Source: Ascidia mentula (taxonomy: Eukaryota; Chordata; Ascidiacea; Phlebobranchia; Ascidiidae). Taken from it: 64,000 nucleotides of DNA. A model generated the notes under the pieces. It worked only from the letters and a program-made list of their open reading frames with translations. It searched no databases and was not told the DNA's origin. Each line of letters begins with the position of its first letter. Positions within the stretch are counted from its first letter, which is position 1. Below are positions 1-12,527 of the stretch, one piece after another. The stretch lies in contig OX387203.1 in the NCBI GenBank assembly GCA_947561715.1, positions 8,246,001 to 8,310,000 on the forward strand, in the 5' to 3' direction. Position numbers and translations under genes: made by a program.

Positions 1-280
1 CCAGAGTTCCATGACTGATTTTCTGATTTTCCTGTGTGAGAAAATCCCACAAATTTGATTTTGAATGTCTGCGTCGGGAATGGCCCAAGTGTTATGTTAT
101 ACAAATTAGTTTATCTGAAGAAAATGGAGGAACACGTCCCAGTAAGCCTGTAAAGTCGTTTTGTGAAGCGTGGGATTAAATTTCAGTGTCCAAGTTTCGT
201 CAACAGTGAACTATTGAACCTGCACATAACTTCCGAAACCGTTTTGAATGCCGATCAAAGTTCAAGGTAACGTTTGATTG

Positions 281-528
281 GGAGCTGCAGACAGGGTGTA
301 CACGCACTGTTTCGACCTGTAAGGTATCACTGGGCTAGCTTTTACACCAGCAAGAACACAAATTATGGGCTTTGTGGTACCTTTTGGTCAACGTCGATCC
401 GTTGGGTGCCCAACTGGGTACCAAACAACAGAGACGAACCACTGTGGAGCGCTTTGCGACCAAACAACTGCTAGTGCTACCGGCCCTTTCTGCAGCTCTC
501 AATGAATTTTATGGCTCTTTTTGCACAA
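281..528 (-). repeat. Decayed copy of the hammerhead-bearing short element
   Basis: Near-matching inverted ends lie at 282-294 and 486-498 (GAGCTGCAGACAG against CTTTCTGCAGCTC). The tail, TTATGGCTC followed by TTTTTGCACAA, is shared with the element at 2092-2218. Read on the minus strand, 283-325 keeps the stem II loop, the GGTC-GAAAC half of the ribozyme core and the CTGTC cleavage-side strand. The CTGATGA box is altered, so this copy is probably inactive. It is about 120 bp longer in the middle than the 2092 copy. Confidence 0.6.
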
Positions 529-2091
529 CGTTGGATTGTTTTATAACCGAAACCTAACGTTTTTGACATTTCTTGTACACAGGCATTTGTACCCACCAGA
601 GGCCCTCAACTGTGTTTTACATTGTACTCAACGGATAACACAGTGATACCCGATATAAGTGTGTACACAATTACATCATGAATACATTGAGCGCGTAAGT
701 TACAATTCTACAGAAAGCCGTACCACTGAACACCTTGGCGGAGACAATACAATGCGACAGTTATAAGAGTTTTGGATATGAAGCCAAATTATGGGCTATA
801 TAGTCAAGCGCCACTGTCTATAGTTACAGCAAAAAGCCACTTAAACTGTCCGTACCACTAAGTTCTCGCGGCATCTCTTTCTGTTAAACTTTAACCATTA
901 CCATCGTCAGCAAAAATGGAAAAAATATATTTGTTTGTGAGCAATGCTTTGTCTTCAACGTCACTATACACAGCATAGGGGCAACGTTACAAACACTTTG
1001 CCTGGAATGTGCTTCAGGTGAAGCAGACACTTAAGTAGGGCCAACGTGATGGTTTTTGTGCGGAGGGTGCTGAGCCCACTAGGGTTTATGAGTTTAGAGG
1101 GGCCATCATATTCACTGTTTGCATTGTAACTGAGGGGTTTCTACCGTAAATTCTTGTTTTGCTTTGGTTCGACTTTGATTAACTGCAACGCCAGCACCCT
1201 TCCCTCTGGCATTCACAACACTTTTTCAATTACGCCAACGCAAGGCAACACGCCCTTTAAACACAAAATGGTTTTGCCAAAAATAACGTTTACTGGAAGT
1301 GGTTCAGGTGCTATTTGGTTTACAACTTTCACTTACAAGGGTCTGTGACCTTTTATGGGCAAGTGCACTTAACTATACCAGGATCCCGATGGCTTTCACT
1401 TCCCGGTAACAGATGTGTGTACACAAGCATATCCATATATGCACATCCGCATATATGAGCAAAAAAGCACGCATTTTTAACCCAAAAACGCGTTGTTCCG
1501 CTTCTGCAGAGCTCGCATAACTCCCATTCACAAAGAACCTATTTGGATTAACCCTCGCCCTGCAGCTGCAAATTTGCACGCTCGAGTGATTTTTGTTCAG
1601 CGCAGCTTAAATTTTAAATGCAGCAGCGGTTGCATTTTCTCGAACAAAGTTCATTGTTTTGCTGAATCAGCTTTGCAAGAATGTACCGAGTAAGTATTTG
1701 CATTCATCTGTGTTCATGTTCACATCGTGCAAAGCGGATGTAACTCACGTCGCAGCTAGCAACCGGAATGTTTAATATCAGCCAGCTCATATAAAGCGCT
1801 AGCTGCGTGGTATGTACACAAAGTAAGTGCTGAGGAACCATTTGAAAAGCAGCCATATATCAACATTGCCTAAGCGGAACAGAAAAAGAAATCCAATAAT
1901 ACAAACGAGAAACGACCTTCAAAATGATTTGTTTGGCGAAGCGAATAGGTACGAAGTCCCTAAGGGCTTCGGTGTTGTTGTAACTCCCAATGTCACCCTC
2001 ACAGCAAAGCAAATGCATTTCTTTGCACGGTGTCAAGATAAAATGCCGTTTCACCATTAGAATTAATATAGAACAAAAACAATGTAGAATT

Positions 2092-2218
2092 GCAAAGCTG
2101 CAGACAGCTAGCACTGTGCTAGCCACTCAACAGCTGCACTGATGAGACCTTACAGGTCGAAACAGTGCGTGTGCACACCCTGTCTGCAGCTTTGCAATAT
2201 TATGGCTTTTTTTGCACA
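2092..2218 (+). repeat. Short retroposon-like element carrying a hammerhead ribozyme
   Basis: A small element bounded by the 11-bp direct repeat AATGTAGAATT (2081-2091 and 2219-2229), read as a target-site duplication. It contains an 18-bp perfect inverted repeat, TTGCAAAGCTGCAGACAG, closing a foldback of about 107 bp, and ends in the tail TTATGGC followed by T-rich sequence and GCACAA. A long duplication and a ribozyme inside suggest spread through an RNA copy rather than cut-and-paste transposition. That mechanism is inference. Related copies lie at 281-528, 25288-25340 and 35289-35313. Confidence 0.65.
2132..2191 (+). ncRNA. Hammerhead ribozyme (type I arrangement), intact core
   Basis: Every element of the hammerhead consensus is present and in order. 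Stem I 5' strand AGCTGCA is at 2132-2138, the CTGATGA box at 2139-2145, stem II GACC/GGTC at 2146-2149 and 2155-2158 around loop TTACA, and GAAA at 2159-2162. Stem III is ACAG (2162-2165) with CTGT (2180-2183), enclosing a GTG/CAC hairpin. The cleavage triplet GTC is at 2182-2184, and stem I 3' strand TGCAGCT at 2185-2191 pairs perfectly with the 5' strand. Cleavage would fall after 2184. The motif lies in the short element at 2092-2218. Activity cannot be judged from sequence, but no core base is missing. Confidence 0.85.
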
Positions 2219-2493
2219 AATGTAGAATTAATACATGCAACATACAGTAAGCAATATGCACGAGCGCTACCTCGCACGAGCGCTACACAAACCTGCTAAA
2301 AAAGGACAGAAATGGTGTTTCAAAAAACTTCATTGCGAAATAATCGTTTGGTTTTAGCGGCAAAACCCTTGTCAAGACTATTCTAGCATCCCAACCATAT
2401 TTTCCAGTGTCAATTCAGTACTCTTCAAGTCGTGGTTTATTAAAACAAACTTTGCAAGTAGGCAGACATTATCATGAAGCAAGGCACACCCAC

Positions 2494-5400
2494 CTGTGAC
2501 GTCACAATTGATGACGTATTGGATGCGTTTAGCCGCGCCGGCGAATTTTCGACATCGATGCTTCTCTCTGAGTTATGATTACTCGTGTAGATGTCATCAA
2601 AATCACCAACATCAAAACTCTGCTCCCCTGGGCTTGGAGATGGATCTTCCAGAGGGATATGAGGCGTAGGATTGGGAATATTGGTAACAGCATTCATCGA
2701 AGAGCTGCTGAAAAACGAAAAAGGGAGTTATTCAAGCGAAGCGAGGCAAGAAAAAAGAAAGGAAACGGTACCAGCAGGGGATTCACCGAAAGGTGACGCG
2801 GAGCGCATGATGTTGGTTCCTATGTACTTCTATCACGTAAAGGGCAGTGTATAATGATATTGAACATTCTCTATGAATGTCCCTTTGCACACGCACATAA
2901 TACATTTATACCTTCAAACCATGGAGATTTCGTTTTGGCATAGAGCTTAGAAAAACAGCCGAAGATATACGGGTTGCATTTTCGTATATGTTGATAGTTC
3001 AGTTTTATAAAGGCAGAATCCGATTTTTGGCAAGCTTGAAGCAACCAAGAGTTTTACGTATCCCGTGAATTGTCAACTAAAAACTAAACGATGGAGCGTG
3101 ACATGGCTGCCCGACAAAACAGGATATTTTGGGTCTAGAATCCGGATACGTAGGCTATTTTTCCTCTATACAGTCAGAAAAGATGAATTTCCTGACTGTA
3201 ACGGTTTAAAACGCGTTTTGTGTTCGTCCCACGCAGAATGTGCAACCGTTGTGGTTCGCTTGCTAAAAGCTTGATCAAGCACCCTGACATATACGAGCAA
3301 CATGGTTTTTGTCCTACAACATAAGGGTTAACATTCAAAGGGCGTGTGATGGGTGTGTCCAGCCTTTGTTGTGTTGTGACGTCTTATCAGAGTGTTTTGA
3401 TAGGGAGTGGACAGGGTGCTCCTACTTTAATCGTTTATTGTACGAAAAAGGCATAGTTAAACGAAAATACGTAAATGTTTGCCTTGCTTTGATACAGATT
3501 TCACTCAGGTCCCATGAATTTACGGATCATCGAATTTTAAAGAATAAACACTATGAAGAACTTTAAAAATAAGACATTTCTAAAGAAAAGGTTTGGTCCC
3601 CTACAATATCATGTGATCCCCAAAAGTGATCCACATTTTTCATCACAAGGCATTGTGCCAAGTACGAAAACTATAGGGTCAAAATAAAGTTTGACCTTAC
3701 AGTATTTTTGTTGTTTTTTGTCAAAACTTGCCTTTCTTCAGCTGCTATAACGGCATCAACCCACGACTCAGCAGATGTAAATCCTTGTCCATGTGTTTGC
3801 AGTTGGGACTCAGCTACCCTCTTTACAGCATCTTCGGCAAAACCCATTGCTGTAAAAACAAATGGGCAGAATGAAGAAAGTTGGGTGCAAAACGATGGTG
3901 AAAAACGGATTTCGGAGCGTTGTAGTATGTAGTACAAAACTGCTGGTTGTGTCGCCCTAATATCAGAGGAATTGAAATACAGATACCATATACGCTGTTC
4001 ACAAAAGCAAGCAAAAATAAGTTATCTAACGAGTTATCTCTGTGCAATGAACCGTTATTTTTAGGGATAAGATAAGTCTGGCGCCAGACAAATAATACAA
4101 TAACACTAGGGAATCAGTAACGTCAATCAACTGCTATCTGGTTTTAAAGCAGAAAAATGTCTTTCGGGATTTCGTGTCAAATTTATTAACCTTAGATTCC
4201 GTGGGCAAGAAAGTCTGGAAAACACTGCAATATACGATGCAGTCAAAAAAAGATTAATGTACAGTGGTTAACAAATTTAAGGCAAAAAACGACGGATTCT
4301 GAACGGAGTATTACCGGTACATAAACTCAAAAAATGTGTTTTTGAGAAATCCACACTAAAACTGCGTGAATTTAAATGAAAGATGGCAATGGCGCTGATC
4401 GTCAGTCATTTTTTTGTGAGATATTTTGGATACACGACAAAAGACAGGACATATCCGTCGGTACCACCTAGCAAACAAGTTGATTGTAGTTGTTTGAATG
4501 AAATTTCCCGCTTGCTTCTAAGAAACATTTAATTTCAAGTAATGGGGTTCCTTTCTTTTGTGGCAAAGCGCGGAAGACTAATTGAACTAAATACGGGACA
4601 TAATGGGGTGAGTTGAAAATGGAGCCCAATCTTATTGTACAGCCATTAGGCTTAACTGTCTGTTTCAAGATCAGTTCCACAAGCAACAAGTTAATGGAAA
4701 TACAACACCGGTAAGTGCACAAATTACCAATTAGTCATGTTTGTCTAGACCTGGAGAAGTGTTTCCCAAACCTTTTTGTTCGCAAGTCTTTTTTTCACTA
4801 CTGCGTAAACATTAAATTTTTCCTGGGAATTTGGAGCCTCCAGGAAACCGAATGTATGAGTAAATTCGTTGAACATATTTACACTTCTCTCATCTGTGAG
4901 TAATTTTCCTCTCCCGTTACTAGCAAAAGTTTAACGTACAGCATGTGCTTGTAAGAACATGGAAGTTCACTTTTGATATAACACGTTTTCCCTCAGGAAG
5001 TCTCGCCGAATGGCAGACGAAACGTCGGTTTCAAATAAACACTTCAGAAACTAAGTGCCAGAAGAGCAATACCGATTAACACGTTTTCGTTTAGCCTTTT
5101 GTCCAGTGGAACCTTCCAGCCCTTTCATAATGACAGGTGTTTTTTGTCATAATGGGTCAAACCCACTTTTTCATACAAGTCTGCGCAAGCTACGAAAATC
5201 GATGACTTTGATCCATTTGACACTGCTACGTCACCGACTTAAGCAGAAGCCCACAGCTTTAACGTAATGCTTTGCTGTCAACCTTGACATATACGAATAT
5301 GCCTATGACGTCAACAAACAAAACCGCCTTCTGTCAAGGTCTAGAATAGATCTTGGTGACTAAAAGCTTTTTGTTGTTTCAAGAAAAAGGCTGACTTTGT

Positions 5401-8400
5401 CGTAACCATGGCCATGAAACAATAATTCTCTGTTAAAATTTGAAAAGAACCGTTTTGTATATTGCGCATCCCCAAGATATACCGGTATAACATGTAAGAA
5501 CTGCGACAAATTCGGTTATTTTATGAAGTCAAACCTAACGTTCGATGCATTTAACTTCTGTAGTAAAGCTACGTCACAGTTGTGTAGGTTGCTGGGTTTT
5601 TGGCTAGCCCTATATGCCTGGTTTGCATGAAATATGATCCAGTACTAGTAATCCTGGTTGGTTTACCAGCAAACGATGCCATATTATCCCCAAAAGGAAA
5701 CTCACAAAGTTTATACTGTACACACAGCTACAAAAACAACCTTTGTTGCACAAATTTGATCATCTAATTTAGGTGAGTATAATACGATTAGGTTTAACCT
5801 GCAGACCTAATATTATTGAAAATAAGTCAAGTTTCAAAGAGTAGCGACTCCTCTATGTTCTCCGTATTTTGCGGATAAGGGTTCGAAACGGAAGAACCTG
5901 ATATTTCGTCGAACCACGAGGTTACGAAACGGTTGAATTAAGGTAATCTATAACTAAGGCCATATGAAGGCTGGTGGTAGCAAGTAGTATGTAACATAAC
6001 ATGGCACAAAAAAGTCACCACCGGGAACCTTCAAAAATTGGTCTTTTAATCAGGTGATCGGATAATATAAAATATTTTGACATGCATCATGACTTTAGTT
6101 GCGCTGCGCACCATTGAACTATGGGTAAATTTACCTCATAAACATTGTTTCTTTTCAAACTGTTTTTGTGAAATGACATTCACATTTGGGCGCTGTGACG
6201 AACGATAAAAGCAGAAAGTACAAGCAGTTATATGCATTATTTAACTCGAAAGGTCAGAGTTTATGAAGCTTCGTCGACCTTTTTTCCATACGACACAAGT
6301 CACACCAAAGAGACGCTAGTCGACAAAACTTTTTTTCCAGTCGACAAAACTTCAACCGCACATAACTCTGCCGTTACTCGTGGGATTTCCATAAGTTTTT
6401 GACAAGATGCGTAGATTGACACAACATTTATGAAAATGTAAAATTAATAATTTCAAACGATTTTTGTAACGGATATTAATATGCATTGTCATAAATCAGC
6501 AATAACTTTTTTCATAGGCCGACAGGATTGTATGCCGTAAATCAGCTATATGCCAATGCTGACTTAACATAATTCGTTGATGATAGCCCTTATATTTGAG
6601 AAAGGGTTCTTTGACGTCAATGGTGGAAAGGTGCCACTTACACAGGACCTTGCGAACGCAAACCGACAAGTTTCAATCAATGAAGCATTGATGACTAGAA
6701 TAAACATAGCTGCAACAAGCTGAAAAATGCAAAGCAGTCCTGAATTCACCTATTAACAGACTTGAAATTGCTTTGTTATTGACTTCTGGGCGGTTCCTGT
6801 TATTGAACGCAACCAAACGCCTCATTGCATCACCTACAAGTTAGCAAAGTTCAACCTTCAAGCTTCGTTACGAGCGGGTGAAACATGATGCCTATGGTTG
6901 GTATTGGTTGGTTACACAGAATAAATGTCAGCTTGGTTGACCTGACACAGGGCGTTACCAATCACAGTAATTAAGAAATCCTAACATAAACCTAAAGTAA
7001 TTCAAAGCACTGTTGTTTGGCATATTCTGGTGTGTCAATGTAGAGTTGGCCCTCTGTAAAGTCTATTTCAGTGGTTCCCAACCTTTTGTGGTTGGTGACC
7101 CCCTATATTGATTTAAGCTAACTTGCGACCCCCACCGTTTTTTTCCCAACAGCAATATCAATCAAAGTGCATTTTACAGTATATCATTTATTGGCAATCA
7201 CTTTGCTCCATAAGACGGCTGACTTGCAACTTCATAGCCAAGTTTGAAATCCGTGGTTGAGTATTTGACAACGCTAAAATCTGAAAACTACCTCCCAAGT
7301 CAAATCTCTGACGTTTCAAACCGTCTTCATGACGTTTGAAGAATTCCTAATCTTTTTTTCACGTGTTGGGGGTGCATGGTGTGTAAATGGCGGTTTAATT
7401 TAGACGGCTTAATTCAGCACTGCACCACGTTGCACACACACGGAGGCTTTTTAGTGCAAGTGCAGATTATGCGGGTAAATCCAAACTTCAAATATTCTTC
7501 AACATATTTACGCTTCTTCTCCATGACCAGAGTTAAAGAAAAACACTGCACCTTGATATCTCACTGCTACTTACAACTGAACGCCCGAAACTGCTTTTTG
7601 ATACTTTCATTGTTGATGATAATGATTGCTGTGATGTTTCAATGACAATGCCTGTGCACAATGTTAGTGGCACAGGCATTACTAGCGACAGTAGGCCCAA
7701 CTAGTTGTTTGTAGCCTATGCGTTGTAACAAGTTATGAAAACATCACATATCTGTCGCGACCCACAGATAGCCTTCCTCAAAAGTCTTGGCACATGGTTG
7801 CCATGAATGTTCTGTGTGGGCTGTGGACAATGCTAAAAATTTACTCCATACCTTGGAATTTCGATTTTTAATGGATAGGAGTTGGATGAAAACATGTGGC
7901 AAGTATTTGCTTAAATAAACTTTCGGGAGAAAAAGTTACTAAATTTTGTATATTTGTATAAGTGTCCACAAGAGTTTTCGAGATCCATTTCATTCACCCA
8001 ACCTTAATAAAATGTAATATTGCCCGTCAGCACTTGACTGTAATCAATTAAGCTCCAGGCAACTGCATTCCAACAATGGTTGCTGGGAACCTTTTTCAAA
8101 ATTACCTCATCCTTTTGGGCTCATTCAAGTGTCACATATTAAAGTTCATTCAAGTGTCACATACAAAGTTTTTGGTTACCGAAAAAATTTAAAACAAAAT
8201 CTTGACCAAGTACTTTTCTCTCAACAAAGCCGGCACATCGAAATAAATAAAAAAACAAAACAGCATTTAGTAACTTAAAAAGAGGTGTTAACTAATTGAT
8301 CTTCCTAAAATTTAAATTTTTTGCCTTAAACACAATACACCTGTACAATAAATACGAAAATGTGTTTAAAATCACTATGTCTTATCTCACAAAATGAAAT

Positions 8401-11400
8401 AAATTGAAGTTCACCTAGTACTGCAGATGCCAGTTCAGTTTGCATCAATTGTTCCACCATTAAAACTTGTGTTGGAGGATTAGTCGGAACTGGTGGTGAA
8501 TGAGGCTGCGGCATTTCAACATTAACATTTGGATGTTGTCGCCTGCAAGAAAATCAACAAATTTAAAGTCTTTGTGTATGCTAAACTACACTCAATCAAA
8601 AATTCATGAAGCTGCAACTGTGCTCGAAAACTAAAACGGTTTTCCTGCAACCAATACAGGTTATTAGAAAAGTAAATTTTGTTGTATAAGTGAAAAAAAT
8701 AAAGTCTTTTTTCAAATTTAATAACATACTCCACTGTGTTGGAAGGACTGGCAACACTCTGGTTTCTATTGTTCATTTGTGGTCGTTCAAGGTCAGGATA
8801 TCGTGAGACCACAGAATGAATGTATTCTGGGCCTCGAACTTGAAGGAGGTACTCGCATTGTGGATACCACTTAGCATGTTGTTCCCATGGATCGTCATTT
8901 CTTCTCCAATTCTGTAAACCTCCGTTGCAGTAAAAGCACTTGACGCGATCACGGACACCTGAATGTAAATTAAGAAAATTGTTTTGCATTTAAATTCCAA
9001 TATAAATTTCTGCCACACCATAATGCAAATAACAAAGACATTTTTATTTGCATTCTTGCTGAAACGTTTTTCAAACACGGCAATGTTAACAACAGTATGG
9101 CCCAGTCTCTTTAATCTCAGAATGACATTTTGCTACAAGTAGATTGTATTTGATAGTTTAAGATTCTTGGTTCATGAACATTGTTATGAGAATTATCAAC
9201 TATCTTACTTATTGAAAGAAGTAACAAAATCTAGCTATTAAAATACTAACCAAGTGTTTATTTTAAAACAAAACTGACTTATCCTGTAAATTTTCAAATT
9301 TTTAATGCAACATATAGGGTGAATTTTATTGCTTGCATGTAGAATTAACTGTAAGTTCAAATCTCACCAAGATTTTAATTATTTACAACTCACTACAACT
9401 TGAAGGTAAAAGGGGCTTTGATCAAGCTAGGTCATATGAAACTATTATCCTTGGGCCTTCAGGTTGCATACAAAAAATTTTAAGTTTTTTTTTTATTTCA
9501 TGTATTTAATTTGATGCAAATCTTAATAGTTATTAACCAAGTGAAAAGAATCCTGCTTCAGCCAGCATTGCCGGTGTCGTTCTGGTGTATATCCAATTGA
9601 CAAACGTTACAGTACGACTGGGCATTGATCGCATGTGTGGGTGGGAAGGTGAATCACAAGGAAACATGCTTCTCAGGTCAATTCTTTCCTGTTCAGTTAG
9701 TTCTTGGAAATTTACAGGTGGCCTGTGATTCTAAGAATACAAATGATGTGAAATGTTACCTGCTGTACACGTACACTATCGATCTTTATCAAACCTAAAA
9801 AGTTATTATAATTTTCCGAAATTCTATAAACTGGCATGTTGTGTTCAAAAGGTTGCTAACCCCTGGTTTATCATATTAAATGCCCTTGATGAAAACACAC
9901 TACAGCTAATGAATGCATTCAAAAATCTTGATTTGTTTCACACATACCGGGTTTTCCTCTGGAACATTTCTCGACTCAATACCTTGAGCCATTGCACAAT
10001 TTGAAAAATGCCTGGAATGCTCGGCCCCTGGATCATCAGACAGTCGCCAATTGCGCAACACCCCGCCACAACTAAAACACTGGGTGCGGTCGAGATTGCC
10101 GAGATAAAACCACCCATGTTTAGCCATGCTATGTGGAGTTGGGAGGGAATTTCTCGCCCATGCAGATGTAAAACTTTGAACACGGTCCACTTCCTTGCAC
10201 AAATCAAGCTGTCGGATCAGTTCCACATGTTCGGGGTTTGGTATATCCGCTAGGTGGCGCATAATGGGGACTGCATTGCCTGGAGGTCGCTCTAAGGGAG
10301 TGTTGACTGATGCAGAAGGACTTAATACTCTCGCTGTCTGGTACATTGGGTTTTGCAGAGTAGATATAGGCTGGCTTGGTCTGCATGATATAATTGTTCC
10401 CATGTTTAATAAGAGAACTACTCATTAGTATCTCTATTAAATGAAAAATTAAGTCAAATTGTTAGATTGCCCATGATGTGAAATATAAAAGTGTGGTTTA
10501 ATCCACCTCGCTCCACTCCCTTCTACAGCTTGCTGTGCTACGTTGCCAGTGGAAACATTCAGTCTCTAAAAAATAAGTATACAGTGATTCGTAAAAGTTG
10601 ATATCATAATGATCAAAGCAGTTAGTTGGTGAATATACTGACTTTATCAAATAGTTAAAACTGTGGGTCAAAATATTAATAACTTCCTACCGGTCCGGAT
10701 TGTTGATTTGAACCAACCAAAGGCACATTGCCACAATCACTCATGTGTCTTGTAAATTCACATGTTCTCCTAATAAGTAAAGTGATACAGCAGGGGTTAG
10801 ACGATGGCTTTGCATAGGGAAACTGTATTTTTACTTGTGATTTCTCAGCAAAAAAGGGTCAAGTGAGCGTGATGGATTTTCCACAACATTGTGACAAGCA
10901 AAACACTTCACTTTCGCTTCAACACCCAGATAGTAGAAGCCAGCTTTCACAAACTCCATAAAGTTAATCCTACTCGGGTAACTCTCAAAGGTTTTTAAGC
11001 GGTAGGTTTCTCTTTTGACATCCTCTGTGTAAATAAGTAAGTTATTGATTGAAGGTATTTACCAACTTCTAAAACAACATTGTAGTTACAAAGTTTATTT
11101 TAATGTACATAGTTTAGTGCGGCGACCAAATTGTTCGCCTGTGTATCAAAGCGTACATTGCCTTTTTCTTGTGTCTCAGTTACCGCTTTATATAAGTCTG
11201 TTTTGAGTCGCTTGTTCTTTTCTACCGCACAACTTACTGAATAAAGCATCTGCTTTATCAATAAAGCTTTATTGTATCAATTAAATACACCTGAGGGAAG
11301 GGCAAACAGAGTTTAACAGTTAATGCATCAGTTAATCTTCAGAGCATTGCAACTACTCTCTTCACAATATATTTTAAACAAAACATAATGAACTTATCCA

Positions 11401-12527
11401 ATTATAAACATTGAACTTTCAAGTGCTCTGCTTACCCTCTTTATACACAAATAAGTATGTGTTCAGCACGACACCGACACAACTGTCACATAACACCGAT
11501 TTATTTATATACCTGGACTGTGCACTGGAGTGGAACCATCCTCTGGCGTGTTCCCGCCATTTAATTGCTCTGGTTCTTCCCTGGTGATTCCCAAAACATG
11601 TACAACTTTCTCACGCAACTTCCCACTTGTATAGAGTAGTCTGCTCAAATAACAGAATAGGTATATAATGTTCACATAGATATTCCCAATAACAATGCAC
11701 ATATCCTTCCAAATTCCGACAGATGTATTTTGTTTATTTTTAGTGTATGAACTATCAGATGTCTGCATACAATTATTCTGCTGTTCTTGCTTTGTGTTTG
11801 GAGGCTGCATTGCATTTTGATTAGACTTAGGTGATTCCTTCCCATGATAGTTTCCTGAGATAAAGCAGTTTACTTTTTTCATTGCAACATGCTCAACTAT
11901 ATTAATATCACTGTTTTCCAGGTCTCCGTATAATTTAGTAAAGCAAGATCCTTCATTGTGTAGTGACAAGCTGCTCTGAAACTGTGATTTTAAATCATCA
12001 TGTAATTTTTCCGCACACCCTATTTCTGTTTCCTCATAAGACTGACCACAAACACCAGCTTTGGCATCTGTTTCTACAATTGTTCCATCCTTGCTTGCAG
12101 AATTTTCTAAGTTCAGCAAATAATCAGTTTCTTTTCTAAGACCATGTGAAGCTTTTGGTGCAACACTTTCACAGACATTTACAAAAGGCTCAATCTTTTG
12201 CTTGCAGTTTACATCAGACATATGTGGATTTTTATTAATGTGGTCCTGAAAACATGGTCCATTTACCAGGGATTTGTTTTTTTCTTCACAGCATTCATCA
12301 TACTTTCCATTGCTTTTTGCACTTGCACTGTGGATTCTATTTGGATAAGACTCACAACTGCTAACAAGAGCAATTCCAAGTAAGGCAGTGATACTATTCA
12401 GAAGCAACGTGGTGATGGCCTCTTCTAAAAGATAGGCTTTCCCAATCATAAGTGTGACAATTAATGCCATTATCAAATTTCTGTTGAAACGGATGTGATG
12501 ATGTTGAATTGTGTTTCTTTCCAGCAT
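2494..12527 (-). CDS. Inhibitor-of-apoptosis (BIR/UBA) protein with a membrane-spanning N-terminal exon; 3' end not seen
   Basis: Exons in transcript order: 12527-11513, 11024-10835, 10769-10691, 10565-10507, 10380-9948, 9730-9538, 8958-8730, 8542-8415, 3849-3732, 2707-2494. All phases agree. The first exon (338 codons, in-frame stop just upstream of its ATG) has hydrophobic segments near residues 18-57 and 275-299. Then come an atypical BIR (CFAC), a good BIR (CFSC, 16 residues, H, 6 residues, C) and a BIR split by an intron ([12 protein letters not shown]). A UBA domain follows ([21 protein letters not shown]), then an acidic linker. IAPs bind caspases through BIRs and ubiquitin through UBA. 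The RING expected in such proteins is absent from the window. The intron after the UBA exon uses a GC donor (AAG|GCAAGT), the only one that keeps the frame. The joining of the membrane exon to the BIR exons rests on phase and position only. The intron before the UBA exon is about 4.6 kb. Confidence 0.8.
4992..5068 (+). repeat. Minimal hammerhead-like element, truncated copy
   Basis: The core at 4992-5026 reads CTCAGGA, then GTCT/AGAC (5000-5003 with 5015-5018) around a loop, then GAA-ACGT-C. Its loop and its 3' end (GTGCCAGAAGAGCAATAC) match the element at 45379-45487, but the left terminal repeat is missing. One invariant core base differs (CTCAGGA for CTGANGA), so it is probably dead. It lies in the long IAP intron. 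Confidence 0.55.
7069..7135 (+). repeat. hAT-like transposon terminus
   Basis: CAGTGGTTCCCAACC followed by a stretch ending in GCGACCCCCAC resembles the ends of hAT-family non-autonomous elements. Weaker ends of the same kind begin at 15939 (CAGTGGTTCTTAATC), 39804 (CAGTGTTTCTCAACTG) and 46733 (CAGAGGTCTGCAACCC). No matching right end or 8-bp duplication was located for this copy, so only the left boundary is claimed. It lies in the long IAP intron. Confidence 0.4.

Larger units (their letters stand above)
1..2493. other. Stretch without recognised exons, beyond the last visible IAP exon
   Basis: No exon with a recognisable protein match was found on either strand. The last visible exon of the minus-strand IAP gene ends at 2494 with a good GT donor, so this stretch should be that gene's next intron or its 3' side. 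I looked on the minus strand for the zinc-binding C-x2-C and C-G-H patterns of an IAP RING finger and did not see them. The stretch holds two copies of a hammerhead-bearing short element (281-528 and 2092-2218). Confidence 0.5.

Noticed and set aside
1-2493. RING finger exon of the IAP gene
   Set aside because: I looked for minus-strand C-x2-C, C-G-H and C-P-I-C patterns with suitable splice sites and found none, so the RING is not claimed in the window.
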